From Ctenosaura bakeri (Eukaryota; Chordata; Lepidosauria; Squamata; Iguanidae), in assembly GCA_948474755.1 (NCBI GenBank), contig CAOLHI010000146.1, positions 620,001 through 684,000 of the forward strand: a stretch of 64,000 bases of DNA, written 5' to 3'. Positions 35,945 to 48,270 of the stretch are shown piece after piece. How positions within the stretch are numbered: the stretch's first letter is position 1; each line of letters opens with the position of its first letter. A program made the translations under genes and the position numbers. The notes under the pieces were generated by a model. It searched no databases. It saw only the letters and a program-made list of their open reading frames with translations, and was not told the DNA's origin.

Positions 35945-36205
35945 AAAGCTTACAATCCTATCCTCACCCATCATATCATCCTGACCACAGCAGGCTCACT
36001 GACCTAAGCAGAGTCAGATCTGTTTAGTATTTGGATGGGAGACTACCAGAGAATCCTAGGGTTATCCTAGGAATTCCCTGGCATGTGGGGGAAGAATTCT
36101 TCCTGAAACCCTGAATTACTGTTGCCGAAACTGGCAATACTGGACTACATGGAACATTAGTCTGACTTTGTATAAGGCACCTTCCTATGTTCCTGTGCTG
36201 TTTCA
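35945..36205 (+). mobile_element. 5S-rRNA-derived SINE
   Basis: 36005-36055 reads CTAAGCAGAGTCAGATCTG, then TTTAGTATTTGGATGGGAGA, which follows the internal-promoter half of vertebrate 5S rRNA (CTAAGCAGGGTCGGGCCTGG, TTAGTACTTGGATGGGAGAC). A body with ACTGGCAATACTGGACTACA and the end TATAAGGCACCTTCCTATGT follow. This is a SINE, not a 5S gene: it has many substitutions and no normal 5S 3' end. Its tail differs from the two RTE-tailed relatives at 39188 and 51541. Confidence 0.7.
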
Positions 36206-36454
36206 GTATCTCAGGGAAGAGACTATTGTACAGTCTGGATATTTGGGAAAATTCATATGAGAAGGGGATTTTCATGTATTTGCCTGGGAAACAAAATGAT
36301 TGCAGTCCAGAAATATTATAAAATGCAATGTTATAGGATGCAGTTATCTCCCCCCCAAAAAACGGTTTGTGGAATGCAGTTACAATATCACAGTAATTGT
36401 ACAGACTGATTTCATAGTAAACTAACTTGTGTGGTTCACAGAAAGCAGCTAAAG

Positions 36455-36568
36455 CAGAGCTTGGACAAGTTCCTTTTTTTGAAAGAGAATTCCCAGAATC
36501 TCTTACTCATCATGGCCACTGGAGAGTTCCAGGACCTATTGTGCAAAAAATAACTTTTTGAAGATCTG
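36455..36568. mobile_element. Palindromic hAT-like MITE (FB2)
   Basis: Left end CAGAGCTTGGACAAGTTCCT, right end AATAACTTTTTGAAGATCTG. The reverse complement of the right end starts CAGATCTTCAAAAAGTTA. The centre AATTCCCAGAATCTC / GGCCACTGGAGAGTTCC is also inverted. A CAGAG-type terminus suits hAT, but the flanking 8-mers do not match well, so this is tentative. Confidence 0.5.
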
Positions 36569-36572
36569 GGAA

Positions 36573-39187
36573 AAAGTAGCAGAAACCTGTGGGTGGTTGC
36601 TAGTCCATGGTTAAATTTTCCAATTACATTTTTTTAAAACCAAGCATTCAGTCTTGCATTTCAGTAGCTTATGAGAGCCAAATTCATCTTGGATGCAACT
36701 CAGTTTGAAATGAATGAAAGTTCTTGGCCCATTAAGTTTAGCCTGAGATAAAGTCAAGGGCAAAAGGATATTCTTATGCAAAGTAGCATCAGTGCAGATA
36801 TGCTACTAATCACTGTGGATTAGGAGGAGGATATCCATGTCCTCATAACACCTTCATGCTGATCTTTTGCTCTTTCTCATTTTTCTAAACACTAGTAGAA
36901 GGATTTAGTCCTTCCCCAGAGAAGGTATGGTACTATCTGTTAATGAAGTGATAGAACATCACTGAAGGTGCAAATCTCTTATTATTTTGGAGATAAAAAC
37001 ATAGTTATGCACAATGTTCTGTGACATACAGATTGTCTTCCAAAGACAACCATTAAAGGTGGAGCTTTCCCTCCTCAGTTCTTGAGACTTTATATGTAAT
37101 GGTGAATAGTTAAATTGCAGTAAACATCCTCCATTTGAGCTCATGTAAAAACTATCCAATCAGCTTCGCATCAGTCCATTTTAGGAGATAGTTTAAGTTT
37201 TCACAGCAAGATTATAGTTGCTTCAAACTGAATTTAGACATATACCAAAAGTGCATAGTAGCACCTTCCCCATATTAATCACACATAAGGGACTCGGTGT
37301 AATTAATGGAAATTTGAAATGCATTCCTCATGGGACTTACATAGATTGAGTAAGGGCATCTGAAGCAGGGGATCCAGAAAGTAGGAACAGAGCTGCTGCT
37401 ATAGCACTTTGACTTGAGCCAGTTCTTCCATGAGGCAGAGCAAGGCAGTTGTCTCAGGCAGCAAATGCTGGGAGAACGCCAAAAAAATGTTAGTGAAAGA
37501 ACAGGCTACCCTGTTTCCAGTTGGCTTTTGTATAAAGAACATGATAAAATGCCATCTCGTTCTTCACTTCATGCTCCGGAATATCTTAGTCCGACTCTGA
37601 CACTGCGGCCAATTTTATAAGAGAATATGTGATTTGGCAGAAAGAATTCTGGTCTCAGACCAGATCCTCTTGGGATACTCTGGATGACTTGAATAAATCG
37701 TGGTCATTGAGATCAGAATCCTATGTGTACTTCCCTAGAAGTAAGTCTCACTGAGCAAAACAGGCCTGAGTAAACATACATAGGAGCATATTCATGTTCT
37801 CTATCTATAATGTTAAAGTAAAAGCCAAACACTTGCTTTGAAGATAAAAGGACAGAAAATGCACTTCAGACTCTTAAGGTATTAAATAAACTACTAATAA
37901 AGACAAAACTGGAGTATATTTTCAGCCCCTGCTCCCATGGGATGTATAGTTTAGATAGCATACACAGTGGCTGTGCCATCAAAACCACAGCATCTTGTTA
38001 AAGGCACTAGTGGTAAATCATTCCTGCTAAGCTGCCCATCAGCTGCAATCCCATTATAGGAGACTATTGCTATTAGGTTTGTGCTGACATAGATTGTTTG
38101 ATGGTTGTTGGAATATAATAAGCATTTAATGTATTTTTTTAAAATGTTCCACTGAGTCTTTATATCTGAGAAAGACAACAATTTTGTACGAATGGCATTT
38201 TGTTCAACAAATCGTGGCACCAATGGCCAGGCAGAACTGGCCCTGTCGTTTGTGGGAGGGTGAATCGTTCACGTCTGGTGAGAGATGCTGGGGGACAGTG
38301 GCAGAAGCATCTTGAATGTTCCCTTTGAGCTCCCCCGCTGTTCCCTTCTGTTGAAGGACAGAGTAGTATATGCTGCACAGTGTGTCCTGGACTAAAATGT
38401 CCTGGACTCCACTGTTCAGTGTGATGGAGGATCCTATCTCATTGATAGTGTTGAAATAGGAGTCAGCAGCCAGTCCAGATGATTTCTATGCATGGAATGG
38501 GAATGGGATGGCATTTTGTCCATCACCTCAAGCAACAAAATTCAGCCGCTTTGCCAGGGCACTAGTGCTGCCTGATCTCACTGGCCAAATTTAATGTACA
38601 TCTTTGGTTCATCAAGCAGTACAATCTCACTCTGACCCAAAATGACCTTTGCTTTCTCCCATACTGAGTGCTGGCTTAGTGGGACAGAGTTAACTGCTCA
38701 TTTATTTTTGTACATGTGCATGCAGCCTCTTGACATAGCTAGATTATTTCAAACCTGCAAAGAACAGACAGATCATCCCTCTACGTTCTGCAATTTAATT
38801 GTAAACTAAAATCCTATATGCTGTTCACTATCAACTTTCCTTCTATTAATAAGAGACTTATTGCTCTGAAATGCAAATATTCAATGATTAACTGATAATA
38901 TATATTAAAATGAATTGCAGAGAGGATGTATGCCTACAATATATTTAAAGCCAGCTTACATTAAATATCTCTGTCTATATGCAGTTATAGATTGGAGATA
39001 AAAAGAGATAGATTGTGAACTCATCCCTTATAATGTGGTTTGCAATTAGTTAGAATGGTCTGAAACAAGATATATTGCAACTTGGAACACAACTGTTGGT
39101 TGAAAATTAGGTTATGTTTCTGTTCCATTTGTGGAAATATGCACACAAAACAGCATTTTGCTAAATGGCTGTAAATAAGAGTATAGA
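36573..39187. other. No recognised gene; scattered short repeats
   Basis: At 37425-37490 a word order GAGGCAGAGCAAGGCAG and GTCTCAGGCAGCAAATG suggests a decayed interspersed repeat. 38220-38600 is GC-richer than its surroundings, with no motif. 37696-37792 is listed separately. Confidence 0.4.
37696..37792. mobile_element. Short fold-back element (FB3)
   Basis: Left arm AGAATCCTATGTGTACTTCC, then AGAAGTAAGTCTCACTGAG. Right arm TGAGTAAACATACATAGGAG. The ends pair as ATCCTATGTGTA and TACATAGGA. Related decayed copies: 5915-5985, 39485-39590 and 60570-60650. Confidence 0.45.
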
Positions 39188-39335
39188 ATACTTGGTGCTG
39201 TAGGCTACATTTCAGAGGAAGATGCTGGCAAAACAACCTCTGAGTATCCCTTGCCTAAGAAAACCCTATGAAATTAATGGGGTTACCATAAGTTAAAAGG
39301 TGACTTGAAGGCACATAAAGAGAGAGAGAGAGAGC
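39188..39335 (+). mobile_element. 5S-derived SINE with RTE-like tail (5' truncated)
   Basis: Begins ACTTGGTGCTGTAGGCTACA, which matches the end of 5S rRNA (GGGTGCTGTAGGCTTT). The body TTTCAGAGGAAGATGCTGGC follows, then the RTE/BovB-like tail CCTAAGAAAACCCTATGAAA and GGTTACCATAAGTTAAAAGG, and a short (AG)n. Copy 51541-51712 is the same family inverted. Confidence 0.75.
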
Positions 39336-39951
39336 AGTTTTGATGCTAAATTAGATTAAGACCAGATATTTATTCCTCAGTCTTGCAATTCAGTTATTAA
39401 CTTTAAAACTTTAAAATCACTTTTGTGAGAGAAAGGGTGATTCAGCAGAAGGAAGGGACTGAGACCAAATCTACTCAGAGGACTTTAGTTTGTTATTCAT
39501 GTCTGCTCTGAAAGCCTGTTCATGTTTGTTCTGAAGTAAGCCCTACTGAATTCATTGGGGATGGATACCTTTAGGTGGGGTAGTATAGGACTGGATAAAC
39601 AGAAAGATTCAGAGTCAAATCTTGATGGCATTATTTTAAACTGGGGCCAAGCCATACAGGGACTAGAGGCCACAGCCAATTTTTGGAGCACCAAGAGTTC
39701 CTCCACTGAAAAAATTTTGAACAAAAAAAATAGAAATTATTCTCTGTTTTAAACAAGTTCAGTCCCCATCACATCTTATTTTGACCTCTTCCTTACCTCT
39801 TCAAAAAGGGGCTTATGAACAAACCCAGAAAAGCAGAAGACAGGAAGAAAAAGGATAAACCATCCTACAAGAGGATTGATTCAATTAAGGAAGCTGTGGC
39901 CATAAGTTTGCAAGATGAGGAGTGTAGTTGATGACTGGGGCTCCTGGAGTT

Positions 39952-40010
39952 GTCTCATTCACAGAGTTACCATAAGTCAAAGTTGACTTGATGGCAAACA
40001 GTACCAATAA
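39952..40010 (+). repeat. RTE/BovB-like tail fragment
   Basis: AGAGTTACCATAAGTCAAAG then TTGACTTGATGGCAAACAGT matches the 3' ends of the RTE-dependent SINEs and BovB. The body upstream is not recognisable. Confidence 0.5.
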
Positions 40011-40440
40011 AGGACACTTCTAGCCATTTCCACCTTCACGTTAGGGAGTTTGTTCAGCTTGCGATGCATTCTAGGGGAAAAAATGGTCTCTCAGTCTTTG
40101 GAGCTTACTCACCACTGACAGCCTTTAGGAATGGGTAAGCTGGGATGGAGGATGAGCAAAAGAGGAGGAGTGCTCAACCCTTTCCTTACCACCATTTTCT
40201 CACTATATTTCGGTCCTCCAGATGCTATTAACCCTGCATGGTTCCAAGCTCATGTTTGATGAGAAATGGGTGGGGAAAATAGAGTGGGAGAATTGAGGGG
40301 TGGATGGTGGGAAGCAGTCCTGGAGCCTGTCTTTATTTCCTTAATTTTATCTTATTTGAACATCTTCATGAGGTTTTGAGAATGAAAAATCTTGAGCTAT
40401 TCCAGTGCTTTCATAAAACAGACCTGTGAAGACATTAGGA

Positions 40441-40742
40441 CAGAGCTTTCCAAACTTTTCATGTTGGTGACACACTTTTTAGACATGCAATGTTTCACAA
40501 CACAGTAATTCAGTTTTACTAGCAAACTCGAGGTTAAACTAACCCCTTATAAGAGATACAGACACATACATAAATTATATTAACAAAATATATGTGTATA
40601 CAAGATATCTCATGAAAACCTTTCACATATTTTTAAAAATATGTGATTTATAAATAATAACATACATTTCCAAGATTGTAGGTGACACACCTACACATGG
40701 TGACACACTAATCTATCATGGCAGACCATTTGGAAAGTCCTG
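40441..40742. mobile_element. Complete hAT-type MITE with 8-bp target-site duplication
   Basis: Terminal inverted repeats CAGAGCTTTCCAAA and TTTGGAAAGTCCTG (12 of 14). The 8-bp sequence CATTAGGA occurs exactly at 40433-40440 and 40743-40750. CAG ends plus an 8-bp duplication define a hAT insertion. At 302 bp it has no coding capacity, so it depended on an autonomous relative. The partial copy at 26875 is in the same family. Confidence 0.9.
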
Positions 40743-40750
40743 CATTAGGA

Positions 40751-42026
40751 TATCATCATTAACTACTCCCACAGGGGAATTTCATTGACATCATGTTTTG
40801 CTATCTCACCATAAGATTTGACTCAGTTGGGAGCCAACTGCACCAGCAGTTGATTTGGTAAGTTCATGGTGCTGTCATCTTTGATAGACATGATGGTGAA
40901 TTTTAAATTGTTTGAAACTACTTGCAGTTTGCCAAAGAAGAACATGTCTGACATTGCTGGATTTGAGCTTATTGAATTGTAATCAGGAATTGTCAAAATA
41001 AAACTATCAGTGCAGCAAAGTAACACAATATGGCCTTAAATCCATTCACCAGCACATTGAAAGGCTGCATACAATATTACCCCCAGAGCTGTGGCTGAGC
41101 AAGAAAGATAACTGTTTGACTTGTATGGGTCAGTTTCAGCTAGAGTAGACCACTAAATCAATGGAATGTGCCTTTGTGTTGATTCGCCATTGAACAATTT
41201 TTTCAGTGGATCTATTTTGGATTAGAGTAATGAATGAGATTTAGACCAATATTGCCTACTGCTGAACTGTATTCTTTTAAGACACAGAGAGTATGTTACC
41301 CTCATTTTGTTTGTTTATGGGTTTGGTTATATTTTGCCCTAATTTATTATGTAAAATGCTTTGACAATGTTTCCCTGTCTTCTGTTCCTCACTGATTTTC
41401 TCTATGTTCAAAATGCAGTATTAAGGAAGGGGAGGTGAGAATGAGAGAGAGAGAGAAAGAGGGAAGGAGGTGGAGAGAAATTAGTGTCAGTAGAAAACAT
41501 GTAGTAGAGACTAGATAGTATATGAAATGCCTCATTGTGAACAAATTTGCATCCCTTCAGGTGATCATGTACACTTGTCAGTGTTTATACAGTTAAACAG
41601 TTACAGTAGTTAGCCTACTATTATGGACCTTAGAATGTTTATGTACATCCTGAAGTTGCACAATTGCTGTTTAATTCACATTAACAAAACATGAGAAGTT
41701 GAGAAAGTTACTTTTGTGGACTGCCAGGTACAGAATGCCCCAGCCAACATTGCAACTAGTGTTCTGGAATTCTGTGTGCTGTGTGTTGTATTTCAAAAAG
41801 TAATATTTTCAAGCTCTGAAGAATATAAAAGATCAATTTATTCATTTCATCTTTTCCTGATTGACTCTTTTCTCTGCTTCCTAGTGCTCTCTTTGCACAT
41901 GACATATTTAATTTTGCCCCTACCATTTTACCTTTGATTATTTTTCATATGAATTAACGTTCTGCCTAATTTCTGGGTATGTGTATAACAGCAGAAAGGG
42001 TTTTGTGGCCATTTGATTAGACATTT
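40751..42026. other. No recognised gene or element
   Basis: A GA-rich patch lies at about 41434-41475. Open frames up to 73 codons lack motifs. Confidence 0.45.
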
Positions 42027-42242
42027 GATTAGGTGTGTGTCCACACTACACAGTTATGGAGGTCTGATTCCATTTTGCTTGTAATGGCTCTATTTTTATG
42101 GAATCCTGGAATTTGTACTTTGGTAACATACTTTAGAACTCTCTGCTATAGAAATCTAGTGCTTTTCCCTGAACTACAATTTTCAAGATGCTCTAGAAGG
42201 GGAACTAAGGATTAAATCAGTGTAATTCTGTAGCATAGACAG
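42027..42242. mobile_element. Decayed MITE, H1 family
   Basis: Left TGTCCACACTACACAGTTAT, interior TATGGAATCCTGGAATTTGT and ACTTTAGAACTCTCTGCTAT, right GTGTAATTCTGTAGCATAGA. The word order is that of the H1 family, but the outermost GGCC bases are gone and no duplication is visible. Confidence 0.5.
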
Positions 42243-43884
42243 ACACAAGTTTCATTGTATATGTTTCATTAAGAGATACATTCATGGGCTGTTGGTTGGT
42301 TAGATGGCTCCATAAGGTATATATGTAGAAAGGCAATACCATTTCCAGCATGTTCTTGCATACGCTTGCTTCTTAAGCAGGGAAGAGATTTTCAGACTCA
42401 TAACATCCCAGAGACAGGTGGATATCCAATATAGACATGTACTTTGGCATCTGCTAACAGTTACAGATTGCATTTAAAACAGCTCTGCATCTGATAAGCA
42501 GCCAATGTGTTGACAGGTATTCAGCTAGGGCAGAATGTACTGTAATATGAAAAAGCAACACATTCATATTTTAAATTAAGATTTCACTTATAAAAGGGTT
42601 AAGAAATGATTAACAGTTACAGATTTAATTTAGTAAAGTATATTTTAAGGCTATGAGGTCTAACAGCCTGGTGCACTCATTTGTAATCAAGATATTCACT
42701 GTATTTACTAAAATGTGCATGTTATATTTATCATATTGCATAAGCATTGAAAAATTTGCAAGAAGACCTGGTAACAAATATATAATCATTTATTCACATT
42801 TTTCTAGGAAAAAAACCCACAGTTTCTTATCACATAAATGAATTACATCAGCAAAATAGCTGTTGTTTATGACATTTCAGAGCACTGGTAAGCACAAGTT
42901 TCACAAATATATCTGCTAGTTAACAATAATGGTGGGGCAAAGTTCAACCTTCATTGGAACCTGAGTTGGAACTATGGCTCCTAGTGAGTATCACTGTATT
43001 CACAAAGCAGCTGGGCCAGCCCTAACCATTACTTAGGGTGAGGTATTAGAGTAATTCTACTCTGTGCTCCTGCAGGAGAGAGAACAGAAGCGGTAACTGT
43101 AATTGTGATGGGGAGAGGAGTTTACAGGGGCCAAAGTGCCTTGCTTCTGGAATTAGGGGGCATAGGAAGGGTTCCACAGAACCAAAGCAAAATGTTTTGG
43201 ACAACCACCTACCCCATGGCACAGGAAGCCTCCCATATTTCCTTACCTCCATGGACACTCCAACCCTGGAAGCCATGAATTCACAGGATTGGGTGGCTTG
43301 GACCAGCAAGCTTCTTCCTCACATCACTGCTGTCACTGCCATCATTTTCTTTCCCTGTAGAAGGATAGGCAGAGTAGAATCACTCACATAGTTCAAACTC
43401 TCTAGTACCTTGATCTTTACTTAGGTAAGATGGGAAAAATACTACTTGCTGCTTGTGCTGTTCAACATCAAGCACTTGCATTTCAGCAGGTTCTGGATCC
43501 ATCCTACAAACAGACAAAGGGCCTTGGGCAAGGAAAAAAGTAGTTTGCTTTATAATTCCTACCCTGAAAGACTTTGATGGTGTTTTTATCAACTATATCT
43601 GGTAGCTCTTTGCAACAAGGTAAGGAAACACACTTCATTACAGCTATAAAGCAAAACCTTCCAACGCACTGTGGCATTAATATCATTTTAAATAAACTAC
43701 CTAGCCAATGCTCAATGAGGATTCAAGCATATCAGTCATACAAAGCATCTCTGTTCAGAAGTGAGTTATGGAGCAATCTTGGCTCTGCAACCTACTGCCC
43801 ACAATGAAGTTTGCATAGTACTGGATATCCCATTCTCTGTCCAAATTCCAGAGAGTGCAACTATGCAGCTCTTTTCATCTCTGC

Positions 43885-43990
43885 ATAAAACCATCAGAAG
43901 AGCCATGCTGGATCAGACCAAAGTCTATCTAGTCCAACACTCTGTTGACACAGTTGTCAACCAGCTGGTTATGAGAAGCTCATTGGCAAG
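43885..43990 (-). repeat. Interspersed repeat 'GCTGGATCAGAC', copy 3
   Basis: AGAAGAGCCATGCTGGATCA, ACCAAAGTCTATCTAGTCCA and CAACCAGCTGGTTATGAGAA. The clearest of the three copies. Confidence 0.55.
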
Positions 43991-44118
43991 ATAGGAGTGT
44001 AACTAGGTTGTCATCAATAGAGCGTAGTGCTAATAATCGGTAATGGAGAGCCAGACCATGATTTCCTGAGCAAAATCTGCAGCTGAGTATCTCCCCTCTC
44101 AACTCTACATACAATTTT

Positions 44119-44138
44119 CACACACACACACACACACA
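44119..44138. repeat. (CA)n microsatellite
   Basis: About ten CA units, followed by CAAACAAACC. Confidence 0.9.
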
Positions 44139-44523
44139 AACAAACCAGGAGATGGTATGACATTGGTCTCAGCCATGGAATCTAAGTATTTAATGCAGCT
44201 CCTAGAACTACTGTTTTACTACATTGCAAGAAAGACTTATGTGGTAAGCTGTATATTTTCCCTTTTCTAGGGGACTAGATTATATTTATTTTGAAAACAC
44301 ATCTCTGTGTTTTTACCTTCTTTCCTCCACAAATGTGTAATAGAACAGACAGACAGGCAGAGCTTTCTAGTTTCCAAGACTATAAATGGGCAGCCTTAAA
44401 TTTCTTTTCATTTTTTAGTGAACAACAAAAACCACGTACAGCTGTGCGTACACCAAACACATTTTGAAAGACACAAAGTTACATCATTTTTCACACAACA
44501 CTTCTATTGTTTTCTGATTCTTA

Positions 44524-44689
44524 GGCCATTTCTGCACTACTCTGTTATAGTGCTATAATTCCACTTTCAACATTCTATGGAATCCTGAGGTTTGCAGTTT
44601 AGGGAGGGACATTTAAAATTCTCAGTCAGAAAGCCCTTTGGTCTCAGTAAACTACAAACCCCCTATAACAGCGTAGTGCAGAAATGACC
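44524..44689. mobile_element. Complete 166-bp MITE, H1 family, TSD TTA
   Basis: Terminal inverted repeats are long and nearly exact: GGCCATTTCTGCACTAC at the left and GTAGTGCAGAAATGACC at the right, with pairing continuing inward through CTGTTATAG. TTA flanks both ends (44521-44523 and 44690-44692). The interior holds CTATGGAATCCTGAGG and AACTACAAACCCC. The TTA duplication fits PIF/Harbinger-type integration, which prefers TWA. Confidence 0.85.
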
Positions 44690-45159
44690 TTACATTCCAA
44701 GAAGTTTCACGTTCATTTGCATTCATGCTTTTGAGGTGGGTGGAGGAAAAGCATCATAATACACAAAAATCTGGCAGGCAGAAGGGTTAAAGGCAGTCCG
44801 TTGAGAATGCGGAAAAAGAATATGCCTTCTGGAAAGAAGGGCCTGCAAGAGTATCATTCTGTAATCAAGTTTATTCCTGGCATGAATTGTTCAGAGAAAA
44901 AGTCAACCTAATTTGGAAGGAAGGGGATAAAAACATTCCTTAATAATGCCAACAGCATGAGTTCTCAGCATGTGGTAAAGATTATGTTGCTGCCTAGTAG
45001 GATAGCTGAGAAGATTCCAAGGACATCGAAGGTCTCTAGAAAGGTCACAGGTCACTGAAAAGTTCATCTGTGTAGTTTCATTGAGGGGATCAGGAGGCTC
45101 ACTGCAAGAAGGAAGACAAAATCTACTTTTATAAACAGACTAATAAAAGAACTTGGAAA

Positions 45160-45262
45160 AAGAGCTTTTTGGAGAACTCCCTCCAACCATTGACCATGCT
45201 GCCTGGGGGATTCTGATAGTTGTTATCCGAAGCAGTGACATTCCCAAGCTCTGGGCTATAAC
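45160..45262. mobile_element. Palindromic hAT-like MITE (FB2), partial
   Basis: Contains AGCTTTTTGGAGAACTCCCT, a centre with GACCATGCTGCCTGGGGGA, and the right end ACATTCCCAAGCTCTG, the inverse of the CAGAGCTTGG terminus seen at 36455 and 55273. Confidence 0.5.
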
Positions 45263-45354
45263 CGCAGTGGGTGGGGCTGTGCAAACTGTGGTTGACTTTC
45301 CATCAGGCAAGCAATGATTGAATACTAATATTTCTCAGATTTAAACTATTTCAC

Positions 45355-45662
45355 AGATGAGAACACATATGGTCAAGCAACATCAGAGGAAACATTAACA
45401 TCAAGATGGACAATGTTATTAATGAGGAAGAACATATAAGCCAGGAGAGCCTGCATGAGTTTGCTTTTTCCTGAGATTATTGGGAAGGTCAAGATCCCCC
45501 CTCTGAGTTGATTTCTACTTTTGCACTTTGAACTCAGTTTCCAGCAACTGAAGTAAGCTGAGGACTAATGAGGAAAGTGAGAGAAAGAGGGAGGAACTAG
45601 CACCTTTGAAAAGCAGATGAAATAGAGGAATGACAGAGGATTAACAGGAACAGTCCTTGCCA
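45355..45662. repeat. Unclassified interspersed repeat Y, copy 1
   Basis: Aligns by eye, same orientation, with 47068-47374. Shared words: ATTAATGA, GAAGAACA, GGAGCC/GAGAGCC, AGTTTGCTTTT, CTGAG, TTTTGCA, TTTGAACTCA, GAGAGAAAGAG and ACAGAGGATTAA. No coding motif or terminal repeat is visible. Confidence 0.65.
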
Positions 45663-46603
45663 GATCAGGGCAGTTGAAGGACAAGAAATGGAGAAAGGCT
45701 TTCCTTGCATTGCACAGAGCTGCACTGTCAGATCACAGCCAATCAACTTGTCTCTGCAGCATAATTTCAACTTGCAAAATAAACTTTAAAAACGACTTAA
45801 CAATACAATCCTGTGCATGTCATATGAAGTTTATTCTCCAAGAGGCAACAAGGAATATAGGAACACTTCCTATAGTTGTTCCATATCCCCATTTTTAATT
45901 GAGAAGTTTTTCCTAATTTACCTATTAACATGCCAATCTGAGGCAGTCTTTCTCTTGAATGCTTTAAGTTAGCCACAACAAACATGCACATGCCGTATAC
46001 TCATTTCTGTGTCAGAAGTAATGTATTAATAGCAGTGCCTGAGTGCTGTGGAGCACGCAGACTTTGTAACACTCTTAGCAACTGCTCATCTGAGTTGTCT
46101 AATATCTTTGAAAAGAGTGACCCTGGATCCTTTTAAAGTCACAGAGAATTGTGGTTAAAGGTCAGGGGAGATTTAGGATGTTACAATGTGTATGCTGGTT
46201 AACCATGCTCCAGCTCTGTATAAACTTATAAGCTTATTGTTTAAGCTCCCAGTCCCCTTCCGTATTTCCAGCACAGCAGAGTCATATAAGGGCATACAAT
46301 TGTTGCACCAATTACTCATTGTCCTAAGATAATTCTGGTGGAGCCTCCTCATGCCATCTTGTGTACAGTCACTAAACTACACCTTGGGCTATTTGCTTTC
46401 ACATCCAGTTCTAAAGAGGTTGATTAATACTGTTATAGATCCTTGATTTGAGAGTAAGGAGATAGACAGGAGTAATAAGATTATTATTTTAACAAAGCAT
46501 AAACCTATGCAGGTGGACAGCACAGTGATGGAATGCCCTTTCTCTCACAATTAACTTGGTTCCTTTGTTGCTTATGTCAGGCACACTGCAGGTACGTATC
46601 CTT

Positions 46604-46805
46604 GGCCATTTCCACATTACACTGTTATAGTGCTATTATTCCACTTTCAACATCCTGTGGAATCCTCGGGTCTGCAATTTAAGGAGGTGCATTTAGAATT
46701 CTCAGCCAAAAAGCTCTTTGGCCTCAATAAACTACAAACTCCAGAATTCCACAGGATGTTGAATGTGGAATAATAGCACTAGAACAATGTAGGGAGGAAA
46801 TGGCC
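46604..46805. mobile_element. Complete 202-bp MITE, H1 family, TSD CTT
   Basis: Left GGCCATTTCCACATTACACT, right GTAGGGAGGAAATGGCC. CTT lies at 46601-46603 and 46806-46808. The interior is an inverted pair: CCACTTTCAACATCCTGTGG against CCACAGGATGTTGAATGTGG. The TSD departs from the TWA preference. Confidence 0.8.
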
Positions 46806-47067
46806 CTTGTCTCAACTAGGGCTGGGAGATTTGAGTCTGAATTCATTAAGCAGATAATTCCTTGGGTTTTCAGTGATGGGTCTCTATGGGTTGACAGGTA
46901 AAAGGATCTGCCATTCTTTCGCTATGATGTGGTTCTTATCAGCAGATGATCAGCTCATCAAACTCCTTGTCAAGTTGGTTCTTCAAAATCTCTTGTCAAT
47001 CTTTCCAGCCTTTTCTAAGCTGCCTAGGTTTGTCTGACTTCCTATTTCATACCCTACAATATTTTCC

Positions 47068-47374
47068 AGATGAAAACTGGGATACATGTCATCAGAGTGT
47101 GATCAAGATGACAAAGGATATTAATGAAGGAAGAACACACCAGCTGGGGAGCCTTCATCAGTTTGCTTTTACCTGAGCTTACTGGAAGGGCAAGATTCTG
47201 TCCCCCTGCTAAGCTGATTGAGAGCAAACTGCTTTTGCATTTTGAACTCAATTTGAAGTTAATGAAATAAGCCAGGATGAAGAGGAAAACTGAGAGAAAG
47301 AGAGAGAAACTGGGGCATTTTAAAAGCAGCTGAAAAAGTGGGACAACAGAGGATTAATTAGGGCTGCCCCTCCC
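47068..47374. repeat. Unclassified interspersed repeat Y, copy 2
   Basis: Same family as 45355-45662, starting about 1.71 kb downstream in direct orientation. Divergence by eye is well above that of a recent local duplication, so two independent insertions are more likely. Confidence 0.65.
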
Positions 47375-47889
47375 AAACTGGGACTGTCGGAGAATAATGT
47401 TATTCATATTGAGTGTCCTCTGACCTATCTGTTGTTTGCGTTTACTCACTTTTCGGCTATCTTATTTTTTAAATTAAGATTTCATTTAAAATAGCAATCT
47501 TTCTCTTCTCCTCTCTGTCCCTTCTACTACTATGCATCATCATTGAAAGCCTCCTGTTCTATTATTATTGAACTATAATTTCTCTGGCAATTTCAATTCT
47601 GCTTTTTATTTCCTTGCTTTAAGCCATTTAGTGTCTTGGATTCTTTCTACTCTTTAGTTCATACATATCATGAGCTATATGCAATGCTTAGGCCCTGGAT
47701 TCTAAAACTGGGGGGGGGTGATACCTGTATAGGAGAGAGTAGAGTTGGGGCCTTGGGAACAGTCTCGTGCTTCTGATGCTACAACGAAAGCAAAGTCTTG
47801 AGATTGTTTTCTTTTGGGAAACTCTATCCCAAGACAGAAGACTCAGGAGGACAATACAGTAAACAAAAGCTGGAAAAGGCAGCCACCTG

Positions 47890-48052
47890 CAACCTTTTCA
47901 CATCACACAGTTATAAAACTGTGATTCTATTTTGACTGCCATGAATACATCCTATGGAATCTTGAAGTCTGCAGTTTGGTAAGAAATTAATGATGTAATC
48001 ATGGCAGTTAAAGTGGAATAATACTGCTGTAATTCTGTAGTGTGAAAGGTCC
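47890..48052. mobile_element. MITE, H1 family, probable TSD CTG
   Basis: Left CAACCTTTTCACATCACACA, right GTAGTGTGAAAGGTCC. Inner arms ATTTTGACTGCCATGA and TCATGGCAGTTAAAGT pair. CTG occurs at 47887-47889 and 48053-48055. The outer two bases at the left are mutated relative to GGCC. Confidence 0.7.
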
Positions 48053-48270
48053 CTGTCCAGACTGTCCAGACCATTCCTACTGATTCCCTTCCTAATCCTG
48101 TCAGTATATTTTCCTGTTCTGGAATAAGAAGGACCTCCATGCTCTCATAAAGTGAAGGGTAAAACAACCTTACTTTTTTATTTTTTATTTTTTAAAAAAA
48201 AACAAAAACCTAAGTTATTCTACCTTCGTGCACAGATACTCATTCACAGGAGTATGTAATCCTAAATTTA

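Noticed and set aside
36001..36060. Possible functional 5S rRNA gene
   Set aside because: Only part of the 5S sequence is present, with many substitutions, no normal 3' end and a SINE body attached.
38160..38600. GC-richer stretch as a possible exon or CpG island
   Set aside because: CpG density is modest, frames on both strands lack motifs, and there are no clear splice-site contexts or promoter features.
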